Below are positions 15,917 to 25,240 of a stretch of DNA of 46,210 nucleotides, piece by piece. The first letter of the stretch is position 1; each line of letters opens with the position of its first letter. A program made the position numbers and the translations under genes. Origin of the DNA: Rhodohalobacter halophilus (GTDB taxonomy: Bacteria > Bacteroidota > Rhodothermia > Balneolales > Balneolaceae); the NCBI RefSeq assembly GCF_001715195.1, contig NZ_MDWE01000026.1, positions 1-46,210 of the forward strand, written 5' to 3'. The notes beneath the pieces were generated by a model that was not told the DNA's origin, searched no databases, and saw nothing but the letters and a program-made list of their open reading frames with translations.

Positions 15917-17395
15917 ATGGAATTAAAAGTAGATATGAGAACAAATCGATATACTCTATTTGCGATATTTTTATTGATGTTATTTGTAAACAGCAGGGAC
16001 TCGCTACATGCACAACAGAGTAGCGGGTTTGCCACACTGATAGAGTGGGAGCAGAGAACCCTCAATTTTATGCTCGATCGCAGCCACAATTTCGGAGCCA
16101 CGCATTACAACCGCGGACTTTTCAGGAGAACCATCAATCCAATGAGTCCGGAACACGAAATTGACCTCCTCACGTACCGATATACCTACTTGGATGATTA
16201 CCGATGGCACACGGCTGATCAAGCCTACCGGCTTTCTGTTGGCAGCCTGAATGCGACCAATTTTGCCATTGAGAACAAGATAAAGATGAACTACCGTCCC
16301 GGGGATCGCCATCTTGTTAAGGTTGATGGTTTTCATGAAGAGAATTTGCGTACAGACCGGTTTCTGTTTCGTTTGGGATATGAATATCAGCTAAAAAACC
16401 GTCATCAAATAGGTGCAGAACACACGCTTAGCCGGGATAAAAGTGATCTCGACATAACGCTATATTACAAATATGGCGACATCGAAAATGGAATGATCTA
16501 TGCCGGGTTTACATGGATGGATTGGGGTGCAGGCGTTGTGCAGGACTTGGCTGAAGGAAGCGACAACGAGTGGAATGACCGTTACGAACTCGTTTATGAA
16601 TACGGCAAACATCCTTTTCTTTATAACATCAAAATTGTTTCGCCTGAAATTGGAAATTTCAAAGCAGAAATTCTGGCCGGCATCCAGACAAAATTAGAGA
16701 AAGAGGTGCGCTCTACATCCGATCCGGGTCAAATATTTTCTGATGAAGAGTGGGCTCACTATCTGGGAGCACTCGCTCAATACAGCCATCCGTTCGGTTT
16801 GATTGGTGTCACCTATCAGCGAAGGTTTTCAAAACTGATTCGTCAGCCGGTTCCGGGTTCAGATTTTATTGAGGATTTTAGCAATCGGCAGTACAGCGAT
16901 CGGGGAGGTTTTTTTGTGACGGGAACGTACAGAAACTTCAGTGCAGAACAGTGGATGTGGCTCGAACGGAATGTGGACAGTCTGCAAGGGGAGACCGTAC
17001 CCGGTGATCTGGCTCCAAACTACAGTAATGTAGGCAGACAACCCTTCCATTTTGTTGAACAGAGATTGAAAATGAAGAGCAGAATTCTGTATGGCTCCGA
17101 TCGAAAGGGGATTCAGCTCGGTCTGGAGTTTCATGCGGATTATCGCTATCCCGAAGGGGATCCCCATCCCGATAATGGAGTCAGAAATCTCGATTTTCGA
17201 AGAGTGTATCCTACCGTCAGAAACAGAAATGATCGGTTAACCTTTACAATCGGATATCGGGTGAATGAAAAATTTCATTTCTTAGCCGGTGTCTCTTACG
17301 ATATAGATCAGGATAAGCAGTCCGGCATTGGGTATCCAAGAGAACCGGGCAGCCGCTTTGATGGAGGATTTGGAAGACTATCCGTAGAGTGGTGA
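15917..17395 (+). CDS. Outer-membrane beta-barrel protein of unknown function
   Basis: A 492-residue protein with an N-terminal signal peptide (cleavage probably after LHAQ, near residue 33). A long run of alternating amphipathic strands rich in Tyr, Arg and Asp follows, ending in GGFGRLSVEW, a terminal aromatic strand typical of outer-membrane barrels. No plug or TonB box and no recognised family. The ATG at 15917 has GGAGAG five bases upstream; an internal Met at residue 7 is an alternative. It is divergent from the copper operon and followed by a convergent gene, so it is transcribed alone. It could be a porin-like or alginate-export-like protein; the sequence does not decide. Confidence 0.6.
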   Translation: MELKVDMRTNRYTLFAIFLLMLFVNSRDSLHAQQSSGFATLIEWEQRTLNFMLDRSHNFGATHYNRGLFRRTINPMSPEHEIDLLTYRYTYLDDYRWHTADQAYRLSVGSLNATNFAIENKIKMNYRPGDRHLVKVDGFHEENLRTDRFLFRLGYEYQLKNRHQIGAEHTLSRDKSDLDITLYYKYGDIENGMIYAGFTWMDWGAGVVQDLAEGSDNEWNDRYELVYEYGKHPFLYNIKIVSPEIGNFKAEILAGIQTKLEKEVRSTSDPGQIFSDEEWAHYLGALAQYSHPFGLIGVTYQRRFSKLIRQPVPGSDFIEDFSNRQYSDRGGFFVTGTYRNFSAEQWMWLERNVDSLQGETVPGDLAPNYSNVGRQPFHFVEQRLKMKSRILYGSDRKGIQLGLEFHADYRYPEGDPHPDNGVRNLDFRRVYPTVRNRNDRLTFTIGYRVNEKFHFLAGVSYDIDQDKQSGIGYPREPGSRFDGGFGRLSVEW

Positions 17396-17415
17396 GGATG
17401 TAAATTTGTCCGATG

Positions 17416-18123
17416 TCAGCCGGTCTGAATCTCTTTCAGTTTACTGAGTGCACGTTCGTTCAGGTTGGTAAACTGTTCTTCAGGAATGTCACCCACTGTG
17501 TATTTCATCCGTAACCAGACGATGTAGGTAGCCATGACATCTTCGTAGCAGTAGTGCTCGATTTCGGCCAGCTTCTTTTCACGATACATTGCCAGTACTT
17601 CATTTCCCTCCGCTGTTTGCTTGAAGGGTACATCAATCAGATACCCAAGATGTTTCAGTTTAGGATAGGAGCTGGCTCCGTAATTACTGAACTCATCCAT
17701 CAGATCCACATTTTCCTTGCTGAAACGGTATCGGATGTCGTAGTGGTTTAGGCGGACCGGTATCTGCATGTTGTGTTTCATAGCCCGATAGGTGAGAAGG
17801 GGCAGATCGAAACCGCGGCCATTATGGTGTACCAAACCGAAATCTTTGTACGTCAGCAGAGTGTTGAAAATAGCCTGCAGACCTGCCTTTTCATCTTCTC
17901 CATTCCAAGCAGCTTTTTGAACCGGGTTACCGCCGTTATCGACCCAAAGTCCGGCCCAGGATACCATTCTGTGGTACATCGGTGGCAGAAATCCGCTATT
18001 GTTTCGTGTGAGTTCCTCGCTTGCTTGTTGAAGCAGTTCCTCGTCTTCAAGATCGGGCTGATTTAACACCCTGCGAAGAAATTCAAAATCCGGAATGGTT
18101 TCGACATCAAAAATAAAGATCAT
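17416..18123 (-). CDS. Predicted 3'-5' exonuclease, PolB-like
   Basis: A 235-residue DEDD-superfamily nuclease resembling the predicted PolB-like 3'-5' exonuclease family (PF10108). An upstream in-frame Met exists at 18285, but the preferred start is the ATG at 18123, which places MIFIFDVETIPDF at the N-terminus as in homologues; the extra 54 residues look noncoding. The motifs read D6-V-E8 (exo I), HNGRGFDLPLL (exo II) and YCYEDVMATYIVW (exo III). It would degrade single-stranded DNA or RNA ends with two metal ions. It is convergent with the preceding barrel gene, and about 200 bp separate it from the upstream asparaginase gene. Confidence 0.8.
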   Translation of the reverse strand: MIFIFDVETIPDFEFLRRVLNQPDLEDEELLQQASEELTRNNSGFLPPMYHRMVSWAGLWVDNGGNPVQKAAWNGEDEKAGLQAIFNTLLTYKDFGLVHHNGRGFDLPLLTYRAMKHNMQIPVRLNHYDIRYRFSKENVDLMDEFSNYGASSYPKLKHLGYLIDVPFKQTAEGNEVLAMYREKKLAEIEHYCYEDVMATYIVWLRMKYTVGDIPEEQFTNLNERALSKLKEIQTG

Positions 18124-18339
18124 ACGATAGATTCGATTTTTTAAAGGTATCTGCTCAATTCCAATTAACGTTAATGTATAAAAATGAGAAGATAGAAGTG
18201 TGAGGAATTCCACCCCGACTGTCGATTGCATTTTTCGACGGTCGGGTTGAAGGGAAAAGGTGTTGGGTTCATATTCGCCGGTCAACTGAAAGTGATGAGC
18301 TGAAACTTCATGTTTTGAGGAAGTCGACAGGCGAGGTTG

Positions 18340-19329
18340 TTACCTTTCCCCGGATAGGCTTGCCTCGAATTTGGTTCGGAATTCCTGCTCATTAAAACCA
18401 AGGCCAAGCAGAAACATAGCTTTGGTTACGGTGGCCTCCATGGTCATGGGGCCGGCGCTGAGTGCTCCGCGTCTTTTTGCTTCTCGCCCGCTGGAGTATT
18501 GATCGAGAGTAACCGAATCATATGCCGCCTGAGACGTAATGATTACATGTACGCCGTGGTCTCTGCATTTATCAAGAAAAGGCAGCAAATTGTAATCTCC
18601 TTTTATCGGCATATTCCCGCTCCCAAACGCTTCCAGAACCAAAACTTTAATGTGATCCAGATCAAGACAATCTAAAAAGGAAGGTTTCAGATTAGGGTGT
18701 AGCTTCAGAACAAAAAGATCATCTCTGAATATGGGTGAACAGATCAGATTATTTTCCTTTTTTAGAATGTGCTGTGAAAGTTTTATTTCCAGTCCAACTT
18801 CAGCAAGCGGTTCAAAATTTGGGGATGCAAATGCGTCAAAATCACCGATACTCATTTTGGTACTCCGATTTCCCCTGAAAAGGTGATCATTAAAACAGAT
18901 CGCTACTTCGGGTATAGGAAAGGTGGAGAGTTCTACGGCATTTACCAGATTTCGGCGGGCATCACTTCGCAGATTACTCATTGGAACCTGACTTCCGGTA
19001 AAAATGACCGGCTTCCCTAAATTTTGCAAAGCAAAAGAGAGTGCCGATGTGGTATAAGCCATTGTGTCTGTTCCATGCAGGACAACAAACCCATCAAAAT
19101 TCTGATAATTTTTTTGGATGGTTTCAGCGAGGAGTTTCCAGTGGGTATGATTGACGTCCGAACTGTCTTCAAAAAAGACATTTTCTGTAGTCAGATGGGC
19201 AATCTGTGATAGTTCAGGGATTTCATTGTGCAGGAGTTCATTCCAGCTCTCCGAATCCAGTTCGGGGCCTCCGCTCTCCAATTGCATGGCAATCGTACCG
19301 CCGGTCTGCAGTAAAAGAATTTTTTTCAT
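18340..19329 (-). CDS. ansA: L-asparaginase, type I (cytoplasmic)
   Basis: Hydrolyses L-asparagine to aspartate and ammonia. The 329-residue protein has no signal peptide, as expected for the type I enzyme. The two catalytic threonine motifs are present: LLLQTGGTIAMQ near the N-terminus (T12) and VVLHGTDTMAYT. GKPVIFTGSQVPM and the C-terminal GAFGSGNMP-like segment (EAFGSGNMP) fit the family. It is divergent from the EF-G-like gene. Family identification is confident. Confidence 0.93.
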   Translation of the reverse strand: MKKILLLQTGGTIAMQLESGGPELDSESWNELLHNEIPELSQIAHLTTENVFFEDSSDVNHTHWKLLAETIQKNYQNFDGFVVLHGTDTMAYTTSALSFALQNLGKPVIFTGSQVPMSNLRSDARRNLVNAVELSTFPIPEVAICFNDHLFRGNRSTKMSIGDFDAFASPNFEPLAEVGLEIKLSQHILKKENNLICSPIFRDDLFVLKLHPNLKPSFLDCLDLDHIKVLVLEAFGSGNMPIKGDYNLLPFLDKCRDHGVHVIITSQAAYDSVTLDQYSSGREAKRRGALSAGPMTMEATVTKAMFLLGLGFNEQEFRTKFEASLSGER

Positions 19330-19464
19330 ATTGATTTCAAACTGAAGCCTTATAAATTAAGAGGAGAAAGATAGCGAAGAGAAGTTTGGAAAACATAATC
19401 GGTAAAGCCGACGAGAGAACAAACAAGCCGGCTGTCCGGATTAATCACAAAAAGAGGAGTTTAT

Positions 19465-21588
19465 ATGAAGAACTATCCTACCGGTAAGATTCGAAATGTT
19501 GCTCTGATGGGGCATGCGGGATCCGGTAAAACCACACTCGCCGAAACCATGATTTTCGAATCGGGTTCATCACATAAAAGAGGTTCAATTGAAAAGAAAT
19601 CAACTCTGTCTGATTACCACTCACTGGAAAAGGAGAAACAGAAATCAATCTTTGGATCAGTTCTCAATCTCGACTGGCGGGGGACCAAAATCAATTTGCT
19701 TGATACACCCGGTACCCCGGACTATTGGGGACACGTGTCGGATTCGCTGCATGTAGCTGATTCTGCCATGATTGTGCTAAACAGTGAATATGGTGTTGAG
19801 GTGGGTACGGAAGCGTTCTGGAAAGCCGCTGAACGCAGAAAGCTCCCAACGATCCTTGTGGCCAACAAACTGGATAGCGAGCAGTCTGATTTTCAGAAAA
19901 CCGTGGACATGGCCAAAGAGCGATTTGGGCGAGGAGTGGTTATTGTTCAGTTTCCTTACAGTGAAGGCGATGACTTTCACGCCATTGTAGATGTACTGAA
20001 AATGACCATGTATGAATTCCCTGAAGCGGGAGGAAAGCCCGACAAACTGCCCATTCCCGAGTCGCTGAAATCTCAGGCCGAACTTCTGCACAACGAACTT
20101 GTGGAAACCATTGCCGAAAATGATGAGAGCCTGCTCGATCTCTATTTTGAACATGGCGAACTGGATGAGTATCAGATGCGGGACGGGCTGAAAATTGGAA
20201 TGCTGAACCGGGATATTTTTCCACTATTCTGCACAGTAGCAGATCGAAATATGGGATCCGGGCGATTAATGGGGTTTATCAGCAATGTATCTCCGGACCC
20301 AACCGAGAGGGAACTCCCTCTGAAATCCGGTGACGTTCATCGTGTTCATTCGGATGGAGACCCGGCAATGTTTGTTTTCCGGTCCACTTCAGAGAATCAT
20401 GTCGGGGACCTTACCTATTTTAAGGTGATGGATGGATCCATTGAGCACGGAATGGATCTTGTTAATAAACGAACCGGGGATTCTCTTCGGCTGGGCTCAC
20501 TTTTCGTTCCACAGGGAGAAAAACGAACCGAAGTCTCTACCCTGGAGGCCGGTGACATTGGTGTTACCGTAAAGCTGAAAGGGGTTATGTCTGGCGACAC
20601 GATTGCCGGAAAATCCTCTGATGTAGAATTTGAACCGATTAAATATCCGGAACCAACAATACGGGTTGCCCTTCAGCTTCTCAATGAGGGGGAAGAGGAT
20701 AAGCTCAGCAATGCGCTTCATCAAATAGAGAAGGAGGATCCGTCAATACGGGTAGAACATAGCCAGGAGCTACAGCAAACAATATTACACGGGCTGGGTG
20801 AAGAGCATCTTAATGTGATTCTTCACGAGCTTCAAAACAGGTTTAACCTCAATGTTCAATTCATCACTCCGCGAATTCCATATCGCGAGACAATTACAAA
20901 GAGGTCAGATGCTCATTATAAGCACAAAAAACAGAGTGGTGGAGCCGGGCAATTTGCTGAAGTTTATCTATCTATTGAGCCCTGGTACGAAGGAATTCCG
21001 GACCGAAAAGATCTGAATGTTCGGGATGTGCAGGAGATTACCCTCGATTGGGGTGGAAAGCTTGTGTTTCAAAACTGCATTGTTGGCGGTGTGATTGATA
21101 ACCGTTTTATGCCTGCTATTTTGAAAGGGATCATGGAAAAAATGGAGAACGGACCGATGAGCGGTTGCCGGGTTCGGGATGTAAGGGTTTCGGTTTATGA
21201 TGGATCGATGCACTCGGTGGATTCGAATGAGGCAGCATTTAAAACGGCGTCGCTGATGGCTTTTAAAGATGGGTTTCTCCAGGCATCGCCACAGCTACTG
21301 GAACCGCTCTATGAAATTGAAGTGACGCTTCCGGCTGATTATATGGGAGATGTGATGAGTGATTTGAGCTCACGCCGCGGCCAGATTCTGGGAATGGATT
21401 CAGAAGGATCAATTCAGAAAATAAAGGCGATTGTGCCGCTGCAGGAGCTGGATAAATACACAACACGGCTCAAATCGATGACGCAGGGAAGTGCCACCTA
21501 TACGCGTCAATTTCACGAGTATGGACCTGTTCCGCACGATATCCAGAAACGGGTAATGGAAGAGACACTGAGTGCAGAAACCGCTTAA
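19465..21588 (+). CDS. Elongation factor G-like GTPase (EF-G paralogue)
   Basis: A 707-residue translational GTPase with the five-domain EF-G layout: GTPase domain with G1 GHAGSGKTTL, G3 DTPGTPDYWG and G4 NKLD, then domain II, domain III (LGEEHLNVILHEL) and domains IV-V (GGAGQFAEVYLSIEP, later SRRGQILGMDSEG). The switch I region reads KEKQKSIFGSV where canonical EF-G has an RGIT(I)-type sequence, so it belongs to the divergent EF-G-like/EF-G2 group rather than the main fusA product. Such paralogues bind GTP and ribosomes, but their role is unsettled. It has a good AGAGGAG ribosome site and a strong terminator. It appears to be monocistronic. Confidence 0.88.
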   Translation: MKNYPTGKIRNVALMGHAGSGKTTLAETMIFESGSSHKRGSIEKKSTLSDYHSLEKEKQKSIFGSVLNLDWRGTKINLLDTPGTPDYWGHVSDSLHVADSAMIVLNSEYGVEVGTEAFWKAAERRKLPTILVANKLDSEQSDFQKTVDMAKERFGRGVVIVQFPYSEGDDFHAIVDVLKMTMYEFPEAGGKPDKLPIPESLKSQAELLHNELVETIAENDESLLDLYFEHGELDEYQMRDGLKIGMLNRDIFPLFCTVADRNMGSGRLMGFISNVSPDPTERELPLKSGDVHRVHSDGDPAMFVFRSTSENHVGDLTYFKVMDGSIEHGMDLVNKRTGDSLRLGSLFVPQGEKRTEVSTLEAGDIGVTVKLKGVMSGDTIAGKSSDVEFEPIKYPEPTIRVALQLLNEGEEDKLSNALHQIEKEDPSIRVEHSQELQQTILHGLGEEHLNVILHELQNRFNLNVQFITPRIPYRETITKRSDAHYKHKKQSGGAGQFAEVYLSIEPWYEGIPDRKDLNVRDVQEITLDWGGKLVFQNCIVGGVIDNRFMPAILKGIMEKMENGPMSGCRVRDVRVSVYDGSMHSVDSNEAAFKTASLMAFKDGFLQASPQLLEPLYEIEVTLPADYMGDVMSDLSSRRGQILGMDSEGSIQKIKAIVPLQELDKYTTRLKSMTQGSATYTRQFHEYGPVPHDIQKRVMEETLSAETA

Positions 21589-21613
21589 CGGCAATATCAC
21601 TCTATCCAATTCT

Positions 21614-21642
21614 ATAAAGGCCGGTATCATCGGCCTTTATTG
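21614..21642 (+). terminator. Terminator after the EF-G-like gene
   Basis: AAAGGCCG (21616-21623) pairs perfectly with CGGCCTTT (21631-21638) around a seven-base loop, followed by ATTGGTT. Confidence 0.8.
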
Positions 21643-21763
21643 GTTATAGCATTTGAATTCATATCCTTACAACTTTTATCAAAATCCGGGGTTGCTTCTG
21701 AGTGATTATCTATTTAGAATTGATCTAAATTAATTTTTAACACAAAAAGACAGCAATTACGTC

Positions 21764-22774
21764 ATGAAACAGCTCATGGTACTTATCGTCTCTGCACTGC
21801 TATTTTTTTCTTGCAGTGATCAGGATGAAGTGAACATCTACTCTTCTCGCCATTATGATACAGATCTTGAACTCTACAGTCAGTTTACGGAAGAGACAGG
21901 TATAGAAATAAATCTCATTGAAGGCTCAAGTGATGAACTTATTGAGCGGATGCGCAATGAAGGGATAAATAGTCCCGCAGATGTAGTAATAACCGTTGAT
22001 GCTGGCAGACTTTGGAGAGCCAAGGAAGCCGGAGTTCTTCAGCCTCTCAATTCGGAATATCTGAATGAAGTAATTCCTGCTCAGTTTCGCGATGTAGATG
22101 ATATGTGGGTTGGATTATCAGAAAGAGTTCGTGGAATTATTTACAACAAAGAGAGTGTAGATCCCGCCGATTTACGCGGATATCTTGATCTTGCAGAGGA
22201 AAAGTGGAACGGCAGGGTTTGTGTTCGTTCGTCCAACAATATTTATAACCAATCGCTGGTAGCGTCTTTGATTGAAAGCCATGGAGAGGAGCGTGTGGAA
22301 GAGTGGGCCGAAGGTTTGGTCAACAATTTTGCTCGTGACCCGCAAGGCGGCGACACAGATCAGATCAGAGCCGTTGCTGCCGGACTCTGTGACGTTGCTT
22401 TAGCCAACCATTACTATCTCGCGCGATTGATGCAATCGGATGATGCTCAAGATCTTGAAGTGGCCGGAAAAGTTGGCATCTACTTCCCGGATGCGGAATA
22501 TGGAGGAGCACATGTTAATATCAGCGGTGCCGGAATTGCAGCAAATTCACCAAACCGGGAGAATGCTCTTCGATTTATCGAGTATCTGGCTACCGATGAT
22601 GCCCAACAGCTCTATTCGATTGGCAACAATGAGTTTCCGATTCTTGAGTCGATGGAGGTTCCCGGAGTACTCGGCGACTTTGGTTCTTTCGACAGTGATG
22701 CCGTGAATGTTACTTCCTACGGGGAGAACAACCCGCTGGCCATTCGGTTAATGGACAGAGTGGGTTGGAGATAA
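21764..22774 (+). CDS. Iron(III)-binding ABC-transporter substrate-binding lipoprotein
   Basis: A 336-residue periplasmic binding protein of the FbpA/FutA type, lipid-anchored through C17 (ALLFFSC). The start of the mature domain (NIYSSRHYDTD) is typical of ferric-binding FutA-like proteins. The adjacent tyrosines Y217-Y218 (ANHYYLARL) correspond to the YY iron ligands of the family, and Y26 and Y31 may also contribute. It would deliver Fe3+ to an inner-membrane permease. No permease or ATPase gene lies next to it: the next gene is a convergent adenosine deaminase. The transporter partners must therefore be encoded elsewhere. Family is confident; metal inferred from the tyrosines. Confidence 0.85.
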   Translation: MKQLMVLIVSALLFFSCSDQDEVNIYSSRHYDTDLELYSQFTEETGIEINLIEGSSDELIERMRNEGINSPADVVITVDAGRLWRAKEAGVLQPLNSEYLNEVIPAQFRDVDDMWVGLSERVRGIIYNKESVDPADLRGYLDLAEEKWNGRVCVRSSNNIYNQSLVASLIESHGEERVEEWAEGLVNNFARDPQGGDTDQIRAVAAGLCDVALANHYYLARLMQSDDAQDLEVAGKVGIYFPDAEYGGAHVNISGAGIAANSPNRENALRFIEYLATDDAQQLYSIGNNEFPILESMEVPGVLGDFGSFDSDAVNVTSYGENNPLAIRLMDRVGWR

Positions 22775-22818
22775 TATTGACTTCTATCTTTCAGAAGATT
22801 TCAGATAAGGAAATGAAT

Positions 22819-22851
22819 ATCCGTTTGACCGCTTTTAGCGGTCTGACGGAT
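22819..22851. terminator. Hairpin between convergent genes
   Basis: ATCCG..GACCGC and GCGGTC..CGGAT form a long, slightly mismatched stem around TTTTA. It stands 5 bp from the adenosine deaminase stop and likely serves both directions, although the U-tract is poor. Confidence 0.6.
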
Positions 22852-22855
22852 ACTT

Positions 22856-23845
22856 CTATTCCCAGCCCGTCAAGATTTTCTGTTTTAGCCTTTTCTTCCT
22901 CTTTCTATCTATAAAAGCGTGTTCTATTGCTTCGAGGTTACACTTTAAAAGGTAGGCTTTTTCCCAGCTAAACGTTTTTTCGAGCATCTCATACTCATCT
23001 TTTAGAGTCACATTCGAGATCGTGCGTCCGTCAGTATTAATACTCATCGATACCCCGGAGTTGTAAATCTGATCAACCGGGTGATCTTCAATTTTCGATA
23101 CGACTTTAGTCAGTACATTACTGGTGGGGCATATCTCAAGGTGAATTTGATCTTCTATCAAGCGCTTCATCAATTCAGAATCTTCAATGCTCCGTACTCC
23201 GTGTCCGATGCGCGCCGGTTTGAAATAATCCAGTGTTTCGCGAACACTTTCGGGTCCGGCCGCTTCACCGGCATGTGCCGTTGTTGAGATACCGTGGCTT
23301 CGTGCATATTCAAATGCGTTTTTATGATTGTCGATCGGGAAGCCCGCTTCATCCGCCGCAATATCAAACCCGACAACTCTGCTGCCTTTAAATTTTTCAC
23401 ACAGCTTCACCGTTTCCATCGACTCCTCTTCAGAGTAATGCCGCAGGGTACAGAGAATGATGCCGGTTTCAATTCCCGTACGTTGAATACCCTCCTCAGC
23501 AGCTTTCTCAACGGCCTCAACCACTTGATTGGCAGTTAGACCCTGCTTGATATGTTCAAGGGGAGCAAACCGGATTTCTGCATAGATAACATGATCCTGC
23601 TGAAGCTGATCAAACAGGTCCAGCGTAACCAAACGTAGGGCTTCCTTACTCTGCATGAGATCGATAGCGCGCCCGGCTTTTTCAATATACTCGTTCAAAT
23701 TCCGGCAGTTGACGGTAGCCTGAAATTCATTTTGATACTGTTTTTCAGTAATGGTCGGATCAAGCGATTTTACCACAGAATAGCTTAGGGAGCAGTCGAG
23801 GTGGAGGTGCAGTTCGATTTTAGGAAGCTTCGAGTAGTTTGTCAT
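22856..23845 (-). CDS. add: Adenosine deaminase
   Basis: Converts adenosine or deoxyadenosine to inosine for purine salvage. The preferred start at 23845 gives 329 residues beginning MTNYSKLPKIELHLHLDCS, with zinc ligands H13 and H15; an in-frame Met eight codons earlier adds only FFLLP-type sequence. TAHAGEAAG and RIGHGVRS carry further active-site residues, and SINTDGRTIS carries the metal-binding Asp. The usual NTDDP is NTDGR here, so the second Asp, which contacts the purine base in classical enzymes, is replaced. Some bacterial ADA-like enzymes show a similar NTDNR. Activity on modified adenosines is therefore possible. It is transcribed alone. Confidence 0.85.
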   Translation of the reverse strand: MTNYSKLPKIELHLHLDCSLSYSVVKSLDPTITEKQYQNEFQATVNCRNLNEYIEKAGRAIDLMQSKEALRLVTLDLFDQLQQDHVIYAEIRFAPLEHIKQGLTANQVVEAVEKAAEEGIQRTGIETGIILCTLRHYSEEESMETVKLCEKFKGSRVVGFDIAADEAGFPIDNHKNAFEYARSHGISTTAHAGEAAGPESVRETLDYFKPARIGHGVRSIEDSELMKRLIEDQIHLEICPTSNVLTKVVSKIEDHPVDQIYNSGVSMSINTDGRTISNVTLKDEYEMLEKTFSWEKAYLLKCNLEAIEHAFIDRKRKKRLKQKILTGWE

Positions 23846-24035
23846 AGGGAGAAGAAAAAATTGGGTCAACAGGAATCAAAGTTAGACATTTGTTTCTATC
23901 AAATCAGATTTAATTCGGTGTAACATATATCAAGTGGAAATGGATTCATGAATCGGAACAAATCAGGAATCGACATTTTCCCAAAAAAAGGGTACTGTTT
24001 ATACTGAAAAGTGAAAAGATGATACAGACACTCTC

Positions 24036-25178
24036 ATGAAGAAACGGGCAAATAACGTAGCAAAAAAAATTCAGAGCTTATTTCCGGCTAATCACCGGCA
24101 TCGCCATGTAAGAAAGAAGCCGGGTGAGGTTCCCGGAACAGCTATTTACACCGGGATTCAGCGCATGGATGAAGTGCTGATGACTGTTCACGATTTTGAC
24201 GAAACACATTACGATGTGATACCGATCAAAAAAATTGAGAAATCTGAACCTTACATTCAAAATAAATCGAAAACCTGGATTCAGGTACGAGGGTTGCACG
24301 ATATTGAGAAACTGAGAAGTGTTTGGGAATATTTTGACCTTCACCCGCTCATTCAGGAAGATATTGTAAGCACCACACAACGGCCAAAAGTAGAGATCTA
24401 TCCAAATGCGGTTTTTATTGTTCTTAGAATGATCAAGCAGCAGGAAAATGAGAAGGGAGATCTAAAGGTTCACACCGAACAGGTGAGCATCGTGCTGGGT
24501 GAGAACTACGTACTCTCTTTCCAGGAGAGCGATGAGCCGTTATTTGATCCGGTTTTAAAACGCCTGGAGCTGACAACCACCCGCCTGCGAAAGTTTGGAC
24601 CGGACTATCTTGCTTATGCACTAGCTGATAATATAGTCGATCACTACTTTTTTGCACTGGATGTAATTAGTGAAAACATTGAGAAGATTGAAGAGGATAT
24701 ACTGGATAACCCTCGAAGTGATCAGCTTCATAAAATCCACGCTCTGCGTCGGGATATCATCTACTTCAGAAAATCGGTTTGGTCGCTGCGCGATGGGATC
24801 AATTCACTAATTCGTGATGAGGTGCCGCTCATATCAACAGAAGTTCGGGTATTTTTACGAGATGTGTACGACCATATGGTTCAGGTACTGGACAGCCTTG
24901 AAACCAGTCGTGAAATGGTTTTCGGACTCTACGATATGTATATGTCGGGCCTCAGCAACAGAATGAACGAGGTAATGAAGGTTTTGACCATCATCGCTAC
25001 AATATTTATTCCCCTTACTTTCATAGCCGGAATTTACGGGATGAATTTTGATCCCGAGGTGAGTCCGTTCAATATGCCTGAACTGAATTGGTATTTTGGT
25101 TACCCTTTTTCTCTCGGGCTGATGTTTCTGATGAGCCTTGCAATGATTATCTACTTTAAACGAAAAGGGTGGTATTAA
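24036..25178 (+). CDS. corA: CorA-family magnesium/cobalt channel
   Basis: A 380-residue divalent-cation channel. A large N-terminal cytoplasmic domain (about 1-315; helices such as HALRRDIIYFRKSVWSLRDG) is followed by two membrane helices. The first ends in the signature YGMNF, which forms the selectivity filter of the pentamer, and the second is followed by the basic tail KRKGWY. The family is clear and the length is normal. It is flanked by a divergent adenosine deaminase and a co-directional SDR gene about 60 bp downstream. Mg2+ uptake is the usual role. Confidence 0.93.
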   Translation: MKKRANNVAKKIQSLFPANHRHRHVRKKPGEVPGTAIYTGIQRMDEVLMTVHDFDETHYDVIPIKKIEKSEPYIQNKSKTWIQVRGLHDIEKLRSVWEYFDLHPLIQEDIVSTTQRPKVEIYPNAVFIVLRMIKQQENEKGDLKVHTEQVSIVLGENYVLSFQESDEPLFDPVLKRLELTTTRLRKFGPDYLAYALADNIVDHYFFALDVISENIEKIEEDILDNPRSDQLHKIHALRRDIIYFRKSVWSLRDGINSLIRDEVPLISTEVRVFLRDVYDHMVQVLDSLETSREMVFGLYDMYMSGLSNRMNEVMKVLTIIATIFIPLTFIAGIYGMNFDPEVSPFNMPELNWYFGYPFSLGLMFLMSLAMIIYFKRKGWY

Positions 25179-25240
25179 ACATTGAATGGTAATTTCTATA
25201 CCGGAATTCAGTCAAAATTATTACAAATAAACAGTTTACA

